64,000 bases of DNA from Enterobacteriaceae bacterium RIT714 (GCA_009668015.1 WJYB01000004.1:235162-299161); one strand, 5' to 3'. Positions 47,439-58,150 are shown, counted from the stretch's first letter. Notes: a model not told the origin generated them from the letters alone. Translations and numbers: made by a program.

Positions 47439-47633
47439 TCATTCCCTCTTTGTAAAGCACTACATTTTGTATGTGTTAACCATACTCCTCTGTATAAAAA
47501 ACAGTGCCCTGGTAATGGGATAAATTCTTGAACTGCGAAGGAGCTTCAGAGAAAGATGGCGGGGGATGAAAAAGTTGCGGAGAAGGGGAAAATAGCAGAA
47601 ATAGCCCCCTCCGTAGTGGAGAGGGCAAACCAA

Positions 47634-48020
47634 TCAGCGACGAACCGCAATCGCCTCAATCTCAATCTTCACGTCTTTCGGCAGACGCGCGACTTCCACA
47701 CAAGAACGCGCCGGGAAGGTTGCGTCGTGCTCGTTGAAGAACGCTTCATAAGTGGCGTTAACGGTCGCGAAATCGTTCAGATCTTTCACGAATACGGTCG
47801 TTTTCACGATATCGCCCACTTTCAGGCCCGCGGATTCCACGATCGCTTTCACGTTTTCCAGCGACTGACGCGCCTGCGCCGCCACATCTTCCGGCACTTC
47901 GCCGGTTTTCGGGTTCACCGGGATCTGACCGGAAGTGATGATCATGCTGCCGAGATCGACGCCCTGAACGTAAGGCCCGATAGCCGCTGGTGCATTTTCC
48001 GTCGCAAGTACTTTGCTCAT
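47634..48020 (-). CDS. ridA: 2-iminobutanoate/2-iminopropanoate deaminase RidA
   Basis: Hydrolyses reactive enamine/imine products of PLP enzymes. 128 residues from ATG 48020 (MSKVLATENAPAAIGPYVQG), near-identical to E. coli RidA (YjgF). Active-site arginine lies in FPARSCVEVARLPKD. A longer frame to 48080 extends into a dispersed repeat and is not used. Confidence 0.97.
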   Translation of the reverse strand: MSKVLATENAPAAIGPYVQGVDLGSMIITSGQIPVNPKTGEVPEDVAAQARQSLENVKAIVESAGLKVGDIVKTTVFVKDLNDFATVNATYEAFFNEHDATFPARSCVEVARLPKDVKIEIEAIAVRR

Positions 48021-48071
48021 GTTTTCTCCAGGATAACAGCTGATAAAAAGTTCCCGGCCATTATACACATC

Positions 48072-48180
48072 ATCCTTCACGCCGCCTCTTCGTTGGCCGC
48101 GTCCTCATACCCCGGTCACAGAGTTTCCTGTGCTTCCGGGGGGATTTGGACTTGCCGCCTTGATGCGGCGCGAATGATTT
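48072..48180 (-). repeat. 109-bp dispersed repeat, copy 1 (between pyrI and ridA)
   Basis: Read on the minus strand it begins AAATCATTCGCGCCGC and ends CAACGAAGAGGCGGCGTGA then AGGAT. The same ends, also 109 bp apart, flank copy 2 at 58032-58140 on the plus strand; the middles diverge more. No coding potential. Probably a non-autonomous (MITE-like) element. Confidence 0.75.
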
Positions 48181-48218
48181 CGTGTAACAGGAGGCCGGGA
48201 TCTCATTACCAGCCTCAA

Positions 48219-48680
48219 TTAGTTGGCCAGCACCACATAATGAGAAAATTCTTTTTCGCAGTATTTGCACTTGAGCGCGATGTCGTTCGCCCGTTTTTTC
48301 ACGGCAAAACTGGACGACACCGGCTCAGCGTGACTGATGCAGTTGCTGTTCGGACAGACCAGTACGTGCTCGATGCGTTCCGGTAAGTTCGGGCGCGATT
48401 TTCCCACCACTTCGTAATCGTCGATGCGGTTCACCGTCGCATCCGGCGCGTACAGGGAGAGCTGGTTGACCTGCTCGTCGGTCAGGAACGTGTTCTCGAT
48501 TTTGATCAGGTCTTTGCGGCCCATCTCGCCGGACGGCAGGTTCAGGCCGATGGTGATGCGCTGGTCGGTTTCGGTCAGCTTGAACAGCGTCAGCAGCTTA
48601 AAGCCCACCTGCGCAGGGATATGGTCAATCACGGTGCCACGCTTGATGGCTTCAACCTGGAGTTTATTATCATGTGTCAT
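48219..48680 (-). CDS. pyrI: Aspartate carbamoyltransferase regulatory chain PyrI
   Basis: Binds CTP/ATP and zinc, and controls PyrB allosterically. 153 residues from ATG 48680 ([22 protein letters not shown]). Zinc cysteines CPNSNC and CKYCEKEF are intact. Twelve bases after pyrB. Confidence 0.97.
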   Translation of the reverse strand: MTHDNKLQVEAIKRGTVIDHIPAQVGFKLLTLFKLTETDQRITIGLNLPSGEMGRKDLIKIENTFLTDEQVNQLSLYAPDATVNRIDDYEVVGKSRPNLPERIEHVLVCPNSNCISHAEPVSSSFAVKKRANDIALKCKYCEKEFSHYVVLAN

Positions 48681-48692
48681 TGTCATTTCCCC

Positions 48693-49625
48693 TTACAGAG
48701 CGAATTCGCGATTCAGAACCAGTGCCAGTAACGCCTGGCGAGCGAAAATACCGTTGCCGGCCTGCTGGAAATACCAGGCGTGCGGCGTCTTATCCACGTC
48801 GGTGGCGATTTCGTCGATGCGCGGAAGCGGGTGCAGCACTTTCATGTTCGGGCGTGCGCCTTCGAGGTCGCTGGCGCGCAGGATGAACTGGGCTTTGACG
48901 TTGGCGTACTCGGACGGATCCAGACGCTCTTTCTGCACGCGCGTCATGTACAGCACGTCCACTTCACCCATCACCTCTTCAATGCTGGCGTGCTGGCTCC
49001 ACTGGATGCCTTTTTCGTCGAGCATATCGAGAATGTACTGCGGCATCGCCAGCGCCGCCGGGGCGATAAAGTAGAAGCGGTTGCCGTTAAATTTCGCCAG
49101 CGCCTGGGCCAGCGAGTGGACGGTGCGGCCATATTTCAGATCCCCGACCATGGCGATGTGCAGATTTTCCAGACGCCCCTGCGTTTCCTGGATGGTGAAC
49201 AGATCCAGCAGGGTCTGCGTCGGATGCTGGTTCGCACCGTCACCGGCGTTCAGCACCGGAATACCGCCGGAGAACTCGGTCGCCAGACGCGCCGCGCCTT
49301 CCTGCGGGTGGCGCATCACAATCGCGTCCACGTAGGTGCTGATAACGGAGATGGTATCCGCCAGCGTCTCGCCTTTTTTGCCCAGCGACGTGTTGCTGCT
49401 GTCGGAGAAGCCGACCACGCTCGCGCCGAGGCGGTGCATGGAGGTCTCGAACGACAGACGGGTCCGGGTGGAGGCTTCAAAGAAGCAGCTCGCGATCACT
49501 TTGTGCTTCAGCAGCTCGGGCTGTGGGTTGGCCTTCAGTTTTGCCGCGGTATCCAGAACCAGTTCCAGCTCTTCGCGGCTGAGGTCATTGATGGAAATGA
49601 TGTGTTTTTGATAAAGCGGATTCAT
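48693..49625 (-). CDS. pyrB: Aspartate carbamoyltransferase catalytic chain PyrB
   Basis: Condenses carbamoyl phosphate with aspartate, first committed pyrimidine step. 310 residues; carbamoyl-phosphate motif STRTRLSFE and aspartate-binding HPLPRIDEI are present. Controlled by UTP-sensitive attenuation through pyrL. Shares the transcarbamylase fold with arcB and argI in this window. Confidence 0.97.
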   Translation of the reverse strand: MNPLYQKHIISINDLSREELELVLDTAAKLKANPQPELLKHKVIASCFFEASTRTRLSFETSMHRLGASVVGFSDSSNTSLGKKGETLADTISVISTYVDAIVMRHPQEGAARLATEFSGGIPVLNAGDGANQHPTQTLLDLFTIQETQGRLENLHIAMVGDLKYGRTVHSLAQALAKFNGNRFYFIAPAALAMPQYILDMLDEKGIQWSQHASIEEVMGEVDVLYMTRVQKERLDPSEYANVKAQFILRASDLEGARPNMKVLHPLPRIDEIATDVDKTPHAWYFQQAGNGIFARQALLALVLNREFAL

Positions 49626-49645
49626 GTTTATCTCCTGACGCCGGG

Positions 49646-49673
49646 CAAAAAAAAGCCCCTCAAATGAGGGGCT
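49646..49673 (-). terminator. pyrBI attenuator
   Basis: AGCCCCTCA/TGAGGGGCT stem followed on the minus strand by eight T's, overlapping the end of pyrL and 20 bp before the pyrB start. Confidence 0.93.
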
Positions 49674-49764
49674 CTGGGAATAGGGTTATCAACGGGAAGA
49701 AAAACGGCAGGCCAGCGTCTGTTTTCAGACGCGGTAGGACTGTATGTCGTACACGCTTGACCAT
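49660..49764 (-). CDS. pyrL: pyrBI operon leader peptide PyrL
   Basis: 34 codons from ATG 49764 after GGGAGGAAG. It begins [20 protein letters not shown], close to E. coli PyrL, then the phenylalanine run PFFFPLIT whose codons create the U-rich pause site. The stop lies inside the attenuator stem, so close ribosome following of polymerase at low UTP prevents the hairpin. Shorter than E. coli PyrL (44 codons). Confidence 0.88.
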   Translation of the reverse strand: MVKRVRHTVLPRLKTDAGLPFFFPLITLFPEPLI

Positions 49765-49790
49765 GACTTCCTCCCGGCAAATTGTCGGGC

Positions 49791-49818
49791 ATTATACTCA
49801 GCTCGATTTTCTGATCAA
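49791..49818 (-). promoter_or_regulatory. pyrBI promoter
   Basis: On the minus strand TTGATC (-35), a 16-bp spacer and TATAAT (-10), placed about 27 bp before the pyrL start. Confidence 0.8.
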
Positions 49819-49864
49819 GCGATTAATGCACACTTTACTCAGTGCAAACGGTTCTATTTGAATA

Positions 49865-50344
49865 TTAATGCGTTCTGAGTAAATAATTAATTTGCTTATG
49901 GACCAGCGCCGTGCGCTTCACCACGCGGGGCGCGACCCAGACAATACTGCTTCCGGCCACCACACCTAAAATTTCCGGTAACTGGTGATAATCCAGAATT
50001 CGCGCCACGGCGCGCCCGTATCCGGCGACGGTATGGATAAGGATAAACTCGCTGTTGTGCTCCACGCTGACCACCATTTCGGAGATCGAACGGGCGGCAT
50101 CGGGGGCGGGGCGCAACTGCGGATTCATCGAATAAATCTTTTGGCCCTTGGCATTGCGAATTTTTATAACGCCAAGCAACTTCAGCAGCCGGGAGACGCT
50201 CGACTGGCTGATGCTGTCAAAACCCCGATCCTGCAAATCGCGGCGTATTTCTTCCTGGGAAAGGTAACTGTTTTCGCTAATCAGGCTCTGGCAAACCGCG
50301 AGCTGAAGCTGTTCTTTTGGGGAGTAATCTCCATATTCCGTCAT
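49865..50344 (-). CDS. ArgR-family transcriptional regulator (arc-linked paralogue)
   Basis: 159 residues from ATG 50344 (MTEYGDYSPKEQLQLAV). Winged helix with SQEEIRRDLQDRGFDSISQSSVSRLLKLLG; C-terminal domain with the trimer/arginine region HTVAGYGRAVARILDYH. It differs from the chromosomal ArgR pattern (GTIAGDDT), as in the arc-linked paralogues of Salmonella. Last gene of the arginine deiminase operon; likely local regulator responding to arginine. Confidence 0.88.
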   Translation of the reverse strand: MTEYGDYSPKEQLQLAVCQSLISENSYLSQEEIRRDLQDRGFDSISQSSVSRLLKLLGVIKIRNAKGQKIYSMNPQLRPAPDAARSISEMVVSVEHNSEFILIHTVAGYGRAVARILDYHQLPEILGVVAGSSIVWVAPRVVKRTALVHKQINYLLRTH

Positions 50345-50429
50345 ATCTACATCCCATACGAGTGGCCAAAAATGTCCGGTGGCGCCGCACCGAACCGGAG
50401 TCCGGATAAGCACAGCGCCATCCGGCAAA

Positions 50430-51833
50430 TTACAACAATGCACCCAGGCTCAGCGCCGCCATGATGACAATCGTCAGGATCCCCAGCAGGGGAGCGACCC
50501 ACTTCAGATAGCGTACGTAAGGCACATGAGCGATCGCCAGTCCGCCCATCACGACGGCAGACGTTGGGGTGACCAGATTGACGATACCGGATGCAGACTG
50601 ATACGCCGTCACCACCAGGTCGCGGTTGACGTTAGCGAAATCGGCGAGCGGTGCCATGATCGGCATCGTCAGAACGGCCAGGCCGGATGAAGAAGGCACA
50701 AGAAAAGAGAGCACCACTTCCAGCCAGTACATCACGTTAATAAACGCAACGGACGACAACCCGGTCACAAGATCTTCCGCACTGTGCAAAATCGTGTGCG
50801 TAATCATGCCTTTATCCATGATCACTACGATACCGCGCGCGATGCCGATAATCAGCGCGACGCCCAGCAAATCGCGCGCGCCGTTGATAAATGTTGAGGT
50901 CAGCTCCTCTTCGCTCATGCGGGCGATCAGGCCGACGATAATGGCGCTGGCGAGGAAGACCGCGGAGATCTCTGCCATCCACCAGCCGAGCACCGCCACG
51001 CCGTAGATCATCACCGCGAAGGCGAGAGCGAATATCACCAGAATCACTTTGCGCACCGGGGTAAATTCCAGCGACTGCTCGCCTTTATCACCGAGGAAAT
51101 GCGCACGGTTTTCTGCCTCTTTGTCGGCGACGATCGACAGGGACGGATCCAGGCGAACCTTGCGGGCGTAGCGCATCACCCACCACACGCAGATAATCCA
51201 GCCGATCGCCAGCAGGGCGACGCGCAGGGCGATTCCGTTGGTGAACGGAATGCCTGCGGCGTTAGCGGCGATGACCGTAGCGAAGGGGTTAATGGTCGAT
51301 CCTAAGGTTCCGATCCCCGCGCCGAGCAGCACCGTGGAGGCGGCGACCACCGGATCGAAACGGGCGGCCAGCATTACCGGTACTAACAGCGTGTAGAACG
51401 GCAGCGACTCTTCCGCCATGCCGTAAATGGTCCCGCCGGCGGCGAACAGCGCCATCAGGATCGGGATCATCCACTCTTCGCGACCGCGCAGCCGGGTGGT
51501 GACGCGTTCGATCCCGGCGTCAATCGCTCCGGTTTTGGTAACGATCCCCAGAAAGCCGCCGATGATCAGGATAAACAGCGCCACGTCGATCGCACCCGCC
51601 TGGCCGGAGACCGGATCGTACAGCCCGGCGATCGGTGCCATCAGTACCGAGATAATTCCCTGCGGATGCGCGGCGACGTGCGCGTAAGTTCCGGCAATGG
51701 GCACTTCTTTGCCGAGCGTGGCGTTCATCGCCATCTGATATTGGCCGGCCGGAACAATCCAGCTCAGGGCCGCCACCACGGCGATCAGGAAAAAGAGAAT
51801 GGTGTAAGCGGAAGGAAATTTGAACTTGCCCAT
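50430..51833 (-). CDS. YfcC-family membrane transporter of the arc operon
   Basis: 467 residues from ATG 51833, about twelve membrane spans, starting MGKFKFPSAYTILFFLIAVVAALSWIVPAGQY, with LVPSSSGLAVLTMPIMAPLAD and VNLVTPTSAVVMGGLAIA motifs of the YfcC/ArgT-like anion family. It replaces the usual APC-type ArcD antiporter in this operon, and by position should exchange arginine for ornithine or export/import an intermediate. Specificity is inferred from context. Confidence 0.85.
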   Translation of the reverse strand: MGKFKFPSAYTILFFLIAVVAALSWIVPAGQYQMAMNATLGKEVPIAGTYAHVAAHPQGIISVLMAPIAGLYDPVSGQAGAIDVALFILIIGGFLGIVTKTGAIDAGIERVTTRLRGREEWMIPILMALFAAGGTIYGMAEESLPFYTLLVPVMLAARFDPVVAASTVLLGAGIGTLGSTINPFATVIAANAAGIPFTNGIALRVALLAIGWIICVWWVMRYARKVRLDPSLSIVADKEAENRAHFLGDKGEQSLEFTPVRKVILVIFALAFAVMIYGVAVLGWWMAEISAVFLASAIIVGLIARMSEEELTSTFINGARDLLGVALIIGIARGIVVIMDKGMITHTILHSAEDLVTGLSSVAFINVMYWLEVVLSFLVPSSSGLAVLTMPIMAPLADFANVNRDLVVTAYQSASGIVNLVTPTSAVVMGGLAIAHVPYVRYLKWVAPLLGILTIVIMAALSLGALL

Positions 51834-51879
51834 GATGTTCTCCTTGCCCCGGCGCACCCAGCGGCGCGCCGGGCGGTGA

Positions 51880-52884
51880 TTAGTCGCCGAGTGTCGCCAC
51901 CATGACCGCTTTAATGGTGTGCATGCGGTTCTCTGCTTCGTCGAAGACGATAGAGTTCGGCGATTCGAAGACCTCTTCCGTCACCTCCAGCCCTTTCAGG
52001 CCGTAGGCCATTTCAATTTCACGGCCCACTTTGGTGTGTTCGTTGTGGAACGCGGGCAGGCAGTGCATGAATTTCACGTTCGGATTGCCGGTGGCTTTCA
52101 TGACCTCGCCGTTGATCTGATACGGTTTCATCAGGCTTACACGCTCTGCCCAGGCCTCTTTCGGTTCGCCCATCGACACCCAGACGTCGGTGTAGAGGAA
52201 ATCGGTACCGTGCACCCCTTCATTCACGTCGTCGGTCAGAGTGATGCGCGCGCCGGTCTCTTTAGCGATGGCCCGGCACTGCTCAACCAGCCCGGCTTCC
52301 GGCCAGAAGGATTTCGGGGCCACCAGGCGGATATCCATGCCCATCTTCGCCGCGCCGACCATCAGCGAGTTGCCCATGTTGTTCCGCGCGTCGCCCAGAT
52401 AGGCAAAACTCAATTCCGGCAGGGTTTTGCCCGGCGCGTGTTCGAGCATGGTCATCAGATCGGCGAGGATTTGCGTCGGGTGGAATTCGTCGGTCAGCCC
52501 GTTCCACACCGGCACGCCCGCGTATTCGCCCAGCTCTTCGACGATTGACTGACCATAGCCGCGATACTCGATGCCGTCATACATGCGGCCCAGCACGCGG
52601 GCGGTGTCTTTCATCGACTCTTTGTGGCCGATCTGCGATCCGCTTGGGCCGAGATAGGTGACCTGCGCGCCCTGATCGAAGGCGCCCACTTCAAACGCGC
52701 AGCGGGTGCGGGTGGAGGTTTTTTCGAAAATCAGCGCGATGTTTTTGCCGACTAGCGTTTGTTTTTCGCGCCCGGATTTTTTGGCGGCTTTCAGGTCGAT
52801 GGCCAGATCGATCAGGTACTGGATTTCTGCCGGGGTGTAGTCCAGCAGTTTGAGGAAGTTGCGGTTTTTCAGATTGATAGTCAT
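51880..52884 (-). CDS. arcB: Catabolic ornithine carbamoyltransferase ArcB
   Basis: 334 residues; STRTRCAFE carbamoyl-phosphate motif and [14 protein letters not shown] ornithine loop intact. Position between arcC and the transporter marks it as the catabolic enzyme converting citrulline plus phosphate to ornithine and carbamoyl phosphate. The biosynthetic paralogue argI lies 3.5 kb away and is closely related over most of the length. Confidence 0.93.
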   Translation of the reverse strand: MTINLKNRNFLKLLDYTPAEIQYLIDLAIDLKAAKKSGREKQTLVGKNIALIFEKTSTRTRCAFEVGAFDQGAQVTYLGPSGSQIGHKESMKDTARVLGRMYDGIEYRGYGQSIVEELGEYAGVPVWNGLTDEFHPTQILADLMTMLEHAPGKTLPELSFAYLGDARNNMGNSLMVGAAKMGMDIRLVAPKSFWPEAGLVEQCRAIAKETGARITLTDDVNEGVHGTDFLYTDVWVSMGEPKEAWAERVSLMKPYQINGEVMKATGNPNVKFMHCLPAFHNEHTKVGREIEMAYGLKGLEVTEEVFESPNSIVFDEAENRMHTIKAVMVATLGD

Positions 52885-52930
52885 GTGGTGATCCTTGTTA
52901 AATTTAAGCTGTTAGCGGTGCTTGCCTCTT

Positions 52931-53026
52931 ACCCCTCACCCTAACCCTCTCCCCATAGGGGAGAGGGGACTGTCCGGATCTGGTGTTCTCCCTCTCCCCT
53001 ATGGGGAGAGGGCAGGGGTGAGGGGA
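52931..53026. repeat. Palindromic repeat array between arcC and arcB
   Basis: Two hairpin units (CCCTCTCCCCATAGGGGAGAGGG and its near copy) bounded by CCCCTCACCC and GGGTGAGGGG types. It occupies the 152-bp arcC-arcB gap inside the operon. Confidence 0.88.
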
Positions 53027-53036
53027 AAAGGCGAAA

Positions 53037-53948
53037 TCAATTGCGAATCAACGTCCCTTTCTCCCCGGCGAGGATGGCGGCGCCATCAGCCAGTGCGCCG
53101 ATCCCGGCGATGCCTTTGCAGGTCTCGACAAACTCACGGCAGGCGGCGACTTTCGGGCCCATTGAGCCGGCATCAAACGGCATGCCTTTGAGCTGTTCGG
53201 GCGTGACCTGTGCCAGCGGGCGTTGGGTCGGTTTGCCCCAGTCGAGGTACACCGCGTCGGCATCGGTCAGAATGAGCAGCGCGTCGGCCTCAATCTGGCG
53301 TGCCAGCAGGGCGGCGGAGAGATCTTTGTCGATTACCGCTTCAATGCCGTGATAGCCGTTGGCGTTTTCCACCACCGGTACGCCGCCACCGCCGTTGCAA
53401 ATCACCAGATGATCGCGCTCAATCAGGGCGGTAATGGCGTCGCGCTCGACGATGCGTTTCGGCTGCGGCGAGGGCACAACGCGGCGGAAGAACTTTCCGT
53501 CGGCCTTGTACACCCAGCCTTTTTCCTCCTGTAGCGCCCTGGCCTGCTGTTCGCTGTACACCGGGCCGATGTATTTGGTCGGGTTGCGAAACGCCGGATC
53601 GGCGGGGTCAACTTCCACCTGAGTGAGCAGCACGCTCACTTCGCGCTGTGGCAGGAAATTCTTCAGGGCCTGCTGGAGCATGTAGCCGATCATTCCCTGA
53701 CTCTCGGCGCCGAGAATATCGAGCGGATAAGGTGTGACTTTGTCGTAAGCGCTGTTTTGCAGTGCCAGTAGCCCGACCTGCGGCCCGTTGCCGTGGACCA
53801 GCACCACGCGCCACTGTTCGGTAAGTCCGGCGATAGTGCGGGCCGCCAGCTCGATGTTCTGGCGCTGAATGTCCGCTTCCAGCGGCTCGCCGCGTTTGAG
53901 CAGCGCGTTGCCGCCCAGCGCCACGACCAGAGTGGGTTTTCTTTCCAT
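53037..53948 (-). CDS. arcC: Carbamate kinase ArcC
   Basis: Makes ATP from carbamoyl phosphate and ADP, the energy-yielding last step of the deiminase pathway. 303 residues; N-terminal VVALGGNALLKRG and central NGGGGVPVV motifs of the amino-acid-kinase family, and LLILTDADAVYLDWG. Ten bases after arcA. Confidence 0.96.
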   Translation of the reverse strand: MERKPTLVVALGGNALLKRGEPLEADIQRQNIELAARTIAGLTEQWRVVLVHGNGPQVGLLALQNSAYDKVTPYPLDILGAESQGMIGYMLQQALKNFLPQREVSVLLTQVEVDPADPAFRNPTKYIGPVYSEQQARALQEEKGWVYKADGKFFRRVVPSPQPKRIVERDAITALIERDHLVICNGGGGVPVVENANGYHGIEAVIDKDLSAALLARQIEADALLILTDADAVYLDWGKPTQRPLAQVTPEQLKGMPFDAGSMGPKVAACREFVETCKGIAGIGALADGAAILAGEKGTLIRN

Positions 53949-53958
53949 GATGGCTCCT

Positions 53959-55179
53959 TTAAATTCCGTCGCGTTCCAGCGGGCAGCTCATGCAGCGCGC
54001 ACCGCCGCGGCCGCGTCCCAGTTCGTCGCCCGGAATGGGCAGCACAGTGATCCCGGCTTTGTCGTATTTCTCGTTGGTCCAGATGTTGCGTTCGTAGCCG
54101 ATCACCACGCCGGGGCGAAGGGTCAGCACGTTGTTGGCGTCATTCCACTGCTCGCGTTCGGCTTCGAAGGCGTCGCCGCCGGTAGTGATAAGGCGCACCT
54201 GACTGATGCCTAATGCTTTTTCGATAGCGTGAAGCAGGTCAGTTTCCTGGGTGCGCAGCAGGCCGCCGCGGCCGTCCGGGGTGAGCGTCCAGCACTGGGC
54301 GTCTTTGCGCACCACTTCCGGGTAGACGGAGAAGGTATCGACGTCGATGTGGGTCATAACGGTGTCGAGGTGCATACAGGAGCGGTGTTTCGGCAGCTCG
54401 ACGGCAATCACGCGTTCGGCCTGGCGATGTTTAAACAGGCTTTGCGCCAGGAACTCGACGCCCTGTGGCGTGGTGCGTTCAGACATGCCGATTAATACCG
54501 CGCCGCGACCAATCACTAATACGTCGCCGCCCTCTAATGTCGCGTGATCGTAATTAATATTTTCATCACCGAAATATTTAATAAAATCACCGTCAGCAAA
54601 TGCCGGATGCCAGCGATATATTGCGCGCAGGTTATTGGTTTCACGTTGACGCGCCGGTTTAGCCATCGGGTTAATGGAAACACCGTTATATATCCAGCAT
54701 GAGGTATCGCGGGTAAATAAGTGGTTGGGCAACGGTTTCATAATAAAATCATTAGCCGTATGGGTATCGACAACCATATTTGTAATAAATGCGGGTATTT
54801 CTCCGTAGGTTAAACCACCGCTTAAGCGACGCGCCAGTTCACGATGGGGCATATCGGCCAGCCAGCCGCGAACGTCGTTGGCAAAGGCGGGACCAAGGCG
54901 ATAATCAGAGATTTGGGTTTCCAGCAGCCAGGCTTTAGCATCTGCAATATCAAGCGTTTGAGTAATGAGATCGGTTAACAGCAGGACTTCCACACCCTGC
55001 TCACGCAGCGTGTTCGCGAAAATGTCATGTTCTTCACCCGCGCGTTCCACTGACAAAACATCATCGAATAACAGCTCCTGACAGTTCGATGGTGTCAGGC
55101 GTTTCAGACTTAAATTCGGGCGATGTAGCATAACGCTACGCAATTGACCAATTTCAGAACCGACGTAATGCTTTTCCAT
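53959..55179 (-). CDS. arcA: Arginine deiminase ArcA
   Basis: Hydrolyses arginine to citrulline and ammonia. 406 residues. Active-site residues visible: FTRDTSCW and GGDVLVIG (acidic pair region), [10 protein letters not shown] and the nucleophile Cys396 in [13 protein letters not shown]. First gene of the operon arcA-arcC-arcB-transporter-argR paralogue, which generates ATP and ammonia under anaerobic or acid conditions. Not present in K-12 at this locus. Confidence 0.96.
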   Translation of the reverse strand: MEKHYVGSEIGQLRSVMLHRPNLSLKRLTPSNCQELLFDDVLSVERAGEEHDIFANTLREQGVEVLLLTDLITQTLDIADAKAWLLETQISDYRLGPAFANDVRGWLADMPHRELARRLSGGLTYGEIPAFITNMVVDTHTANDFIMKPLPNHLFTRDTSCWIYNGVSINPMAKPARQRETNNLRAIYRWHPAFADGDFIKYFGDENINYDHATLEGGDVLVIGRGAVLIGMSERTTPQGVEFLAQSLFKHRQAERVIAVELPKHRSCMHLDTVMTHIDVDTFSVYPEVVRKDAQCWTLTPDGRGGLLRTQETDLLHAIEKALGISQVRLITTGGDAFEAEREQWNDANNVLTLRPGVVIGYERNIWTNEKYDKAGITVLPIPGDELGRGRGGARCMSCPLERDGI

Positions 55180-55204
55180 AATTATTCCTTTAACTTTTTT
55201 TCAG

Positions 55205-55250
55205 AATAAAAAGGGCTGTGCTATGAAGTGTATTTAATTCATAGCCCTTT
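55205..55250 (-). promoter_or_regulatory. Terminator-like hairpin in the arcA leader
   Basis: On the minus strand a stem of 8+5 bp with a 5-nt bulge (AAAGGGCTATGAA complement arms, 55238-55250 and 55210-55227) is followed by a U-rich tract. It lies 26 bp before the arcA start, in the transcribed leader, so it could act as an attenuator or an RNA-stability element. Confidence 0.55.
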
Positions 55251-55300
55251 AAGCTCAATTGTTTTCACGGATCATAGTAGGCGGTTAAGAATTGTATTTT

Positions 55301-55314
55301 GTGATGTGGCTCAC
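55301..55314 (-). promoter_or_regulatory. CRP-like site upstream of arcA
   Basis: GTGATGTGGCTCAC, i.e. GTGA-N6-TCAC. The 674-bp arcA-tabA gap (55180-55853) is A/T-rich and holds this site, the leader hairpin and several TGCAT/ATTCA-type half-sites that could bind ArgR. No gene was found. Confidence 0.6.
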
Positions 55315-55790
55315 GTGAGATCGGATATTGTCGGCTTTGTTTTCTATTGCATGACTCGTATCAGATAATGATTATTTAGTTATTATCAGGCAATGAATGA
55401 CTAAGCATATCTGGCCGGAGATATTTGTGATTGTTATTGATTTGTATATTTTAATAAATGACTAAAAATATACAACACTATGATTTTTAAGGTTAAATGT
55501 TTTTAGTTGGCATGATTATGCAGAAACATACCGTAGTTATTTGGGGTTTAACTAAAATTAAAAAATAACTATCCAGATTAACTGAGAATAAAAAGGTTGG
55601 TAAAGTGTGACTGAGCCACGGGTTTTAAATTTAATGCATGAAAATCATGATCTTGTACTTAAGACGTGAAAACCTGCCTCTCTCTTTATGCATAATCATT
55701 GCATAGTTGCCTGAGACGCTTTAACAGCTATTTAACAGCTTTTCCGATAAACATGCGCTGCCGCAAAGATGGCGCAAAAAAGGGTGGTAG

Positions 55791-56306
<516 letters not shown>

Positions 56307-56309
56307 TTT

Positions 56310-56417
56310 CCCCTCACCCCGGCCCTCTCCCCAAAGGGGCGAGGGAGTATAGACGGTTTGTAGCAGTCCCCTCTCCCCTCTGGGGAGAGGGTGAGGGTGA
56401 GGGTGAGGGTGAGGGGA
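56310..56417. repeat. Palindromic repeat array between tabA and argI
   Basis: Two hairpin units bounded by CCCCTCACCCC and an extended right end in which the hexamer GTGAGG is repeated four times. Lies between convergent genes. Confidence 0.88.
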
Positions 56418-56420
56418 TTA

Positions 56421-57425
56421 TCACTCCCCAAGCGTGGCCACCATCACCGCCTTAATGGTGTGCATACGGTTCTCCGCCTGGTCAAACACGATACTCGCCG
56501 CCGACTCGAACACCTTATCGGTCACTTCCATGCCGCCGTGCAGATCGAACTCTTTCGCCATTTGCTTGCCGAGCGTGGTTTGATCGTCATGGAACGCCGG
56601 CAGACAGTGCAGGAACTTGACGTTCGGATTGCCCGTCAGGGCCATCATTTCACAGTTCACCTGATAGTTACGCAGCAGGGCGATACGCTCCGCCCACTTC
56701 TCTTTTGGCTCGCCCATCGATACCCACACGTCGGTATAGATGAAGTCCGCGCCTTTCACTCCGGCGATCACATCTTCCGTCAGGGTGATTTTGCCGCCGT
56801 TCTGCAATGCCAGCGCGCTGCACTCCGCGACCAGACTCTCTTCCGGCCAGCAGGCTTTTGGTGCCACCAGACGCAGATCCAGCCCGACCAGCGCCGCCGC
56901 TTCAAGCATCGAATTGCCCATGTTATTGCGCGCGTCACCCGCATACACCAGCGTCATCTCTTTAAAGGATTGACCCGGCAGGTGTTCCTGCATGGTTAAC
57001 AAATCGGCCAGCAGCTGCGTGGGATGGAACTCGTTGGTCAGGCCATTCCATACCGGTACGCCTGCATATTCCGCCAGCGTTTCGACCACTTCCTGACCGT
57101 GGCCCCGGTACTGAATCCCGTCGTACATGCGTCCAAGCACGCGTGCGGTATCCTTAATTGACTCTTTATGCCCAATCTGGCTACCGCTTGGGCCGAGATA
57201 GGTGACGCGAGCGCCCTGGTCATAAGCGGCAACTTCGAAAGAGCATCGTGTGCGGGTTGAGTCTTTTTCGAAGATGAGCGCGATGTTTTTGCCAGTAAGC
57301 GTTTGTACTTCCTTGCCATTTTTTTTATCGGCTTTGAGTTGCGCGGCAAGTGACAGCAAAGCGTTGAGTTGTGCAGGGGTAAAGTCGAGCAATTTCAGAA
57401 AGTGTTTTTTATACAGTTCAGACAT
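56421..57425 (-). CDS. argI: Ornithine carbamoyltransferase ArgI (biosynthetic)
   Basis: 334 residues from ATG 57425 ([21 protein letters not shown]). STRTRCSFE and [14 protein letters not shown] motifs intact; near-identical to E. coli ArgI. Makes citrulline from ornithine in arginine synthesis. Two ARG boxes directly upstream indicate ArgR repression, in contrast to arcB. Confidence 0.96.
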   Translation of the reverse strand: MSELYKKHFLKLLDFTPAQLNALLSLAAQLKADKKNGKEVQTLTGKNIALIFEKDSTRTRCSFEVAAYDQGARVTYLGPSGSQIGHKESIKDTARVLGRMYDGIQYRGHGQEVVETLAEYAGVPVWNGLTNEFHPTQLLADLLTMQEHLPGQSFKEMTLVYAGDARNNMGNSMLEAAALVGLDLRLVAPKACWPEESLVAECSALALQNGGKITLTEDVIAGVKGADFIYTDVWVSMGEPKEKWAERIALLRNYQVNCEMMALTGNPNVKFLHCLPAFHDDQTTLGKQMAKEFDLHGGMEVTDKVFESAASIVFDQAENRMHTIKAVMVATLGE

Positions 57426-57452
57426 TTTATCCTCACATGGCAAAGGCCACTT

Positions 57453-57491
57453 ATTGAATTAAAATTCACTTTATATGTATTAATATTCACT
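57453..57491 (-). promoter_or_regulatory. Tandem ARG boxes of argI
   Basis: Two 18-bp A/T-rich palindromes (ATTGAATTAAAATTCACT and TATGTATTAATATTCACT) separated by 3 bp, the standard arrangement for ArgR hexamer binding, overlapping the argI promoter. Confidence 0.9.
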
Positions 57492-57590
57492 TGCAACCCT
57501 GTTTCATAAATCTTTCTTACATTAGGTGGAGGCAAACACGTCCGTGTGTGAAAATAGAAGTATCTGCCGAACTTTAAAGAGGAACGAGCC

Positions 57591-58016
57591 ATGGCAAACC
57601 CAGAACTGCTGGAAGAGCAACGCGAAGAGACGCGCCTGATCATTGAAGAACTGCTGGAAGACGGTAGCGATCCGGATGCGCTGTACACCATCGAGCACCA
57701 TTTCTCTGCAGATGACTTTGAATCGCTGGAGAAGCTGGCGGTAGAAGCGTTCAAAATGGGTTACGAAGTGACCGAGCCGGAAGAGCTGGAAGTGGAAGAG
57801 GGCGAAACCGTCATCTGCTGCGATATCCTGAGCGAAGGCGCGCTGAAAGCTGAACTGATTGACGCGCAGGTTGAGCAGCTAATGGACCTGGCTGAGAAGT
57901 TTGAAGTGGAATACGACGGCTGGGGCACGTACTACGAAGATCCTAACGGTGAAGAAGGCGACGACGAAGATGATGAAGACTTCGTCGATGAAGACGACGA
58001 CGGCGTGCGTCACTGA
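57591..58016 (+). CDS. rraB: Ribonuclease E inhibitor RraB
   Basis: Binds RNase E and alters its degradosome, changing mRNA decay. 141 residues (E. coli 138), beginning [20 protein letters not shown]. Highly acidic C-terminus ([21 protein letters not shown]), slightly longer than in E. coli. Divergent from argI. Confidence 0.96.
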   Translation: MANPELLEEQREETRLIIEELLEDGSDPDALYTIEHHFSADDFESLEKLAVEAFKMGYEVTEPEELEVEEGETVICCDILSEGALKAELIDAQVEQLMDLAEKFEVEYDGWGTYYEDPNGEEGDDEDDEDFVDEDDDGVRH

Positions 58017-58031
58017 TTAATAAAATACACA

Positions 58032-58140
58032 AAATCATTCACGCTGCGTCGAGGCGGCAACTGAGTGAATCCCGGCGAGCTTACACAGGTAAGTGACCTG
58101 GGGGAACGAGGGCCGCCAACGAAGAGGCAGCATGAAGGAT
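58032..58140 (+). repeat. 109-bp dispersed repeat, copy 2 (between rraB and miaE)
   Basis: Begins AAATCATTCACGCTGC and ends CAACGAAGAGGCAGCATGA then AGGAT; same length and ends as copy 1 at 48072-48180, in opposite orientation. No coding potential. Confidence 0.75.
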
Positions 58141-58150
58141 AAAGTGTATT

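Noticed and set aside
55226..55243. ARG box in the arcA leader (TGTATTTAATTCA)
   Set aside because: The half-sites are one base too close for the ArgR consensus; the symmetry is better explained by the hairpin.
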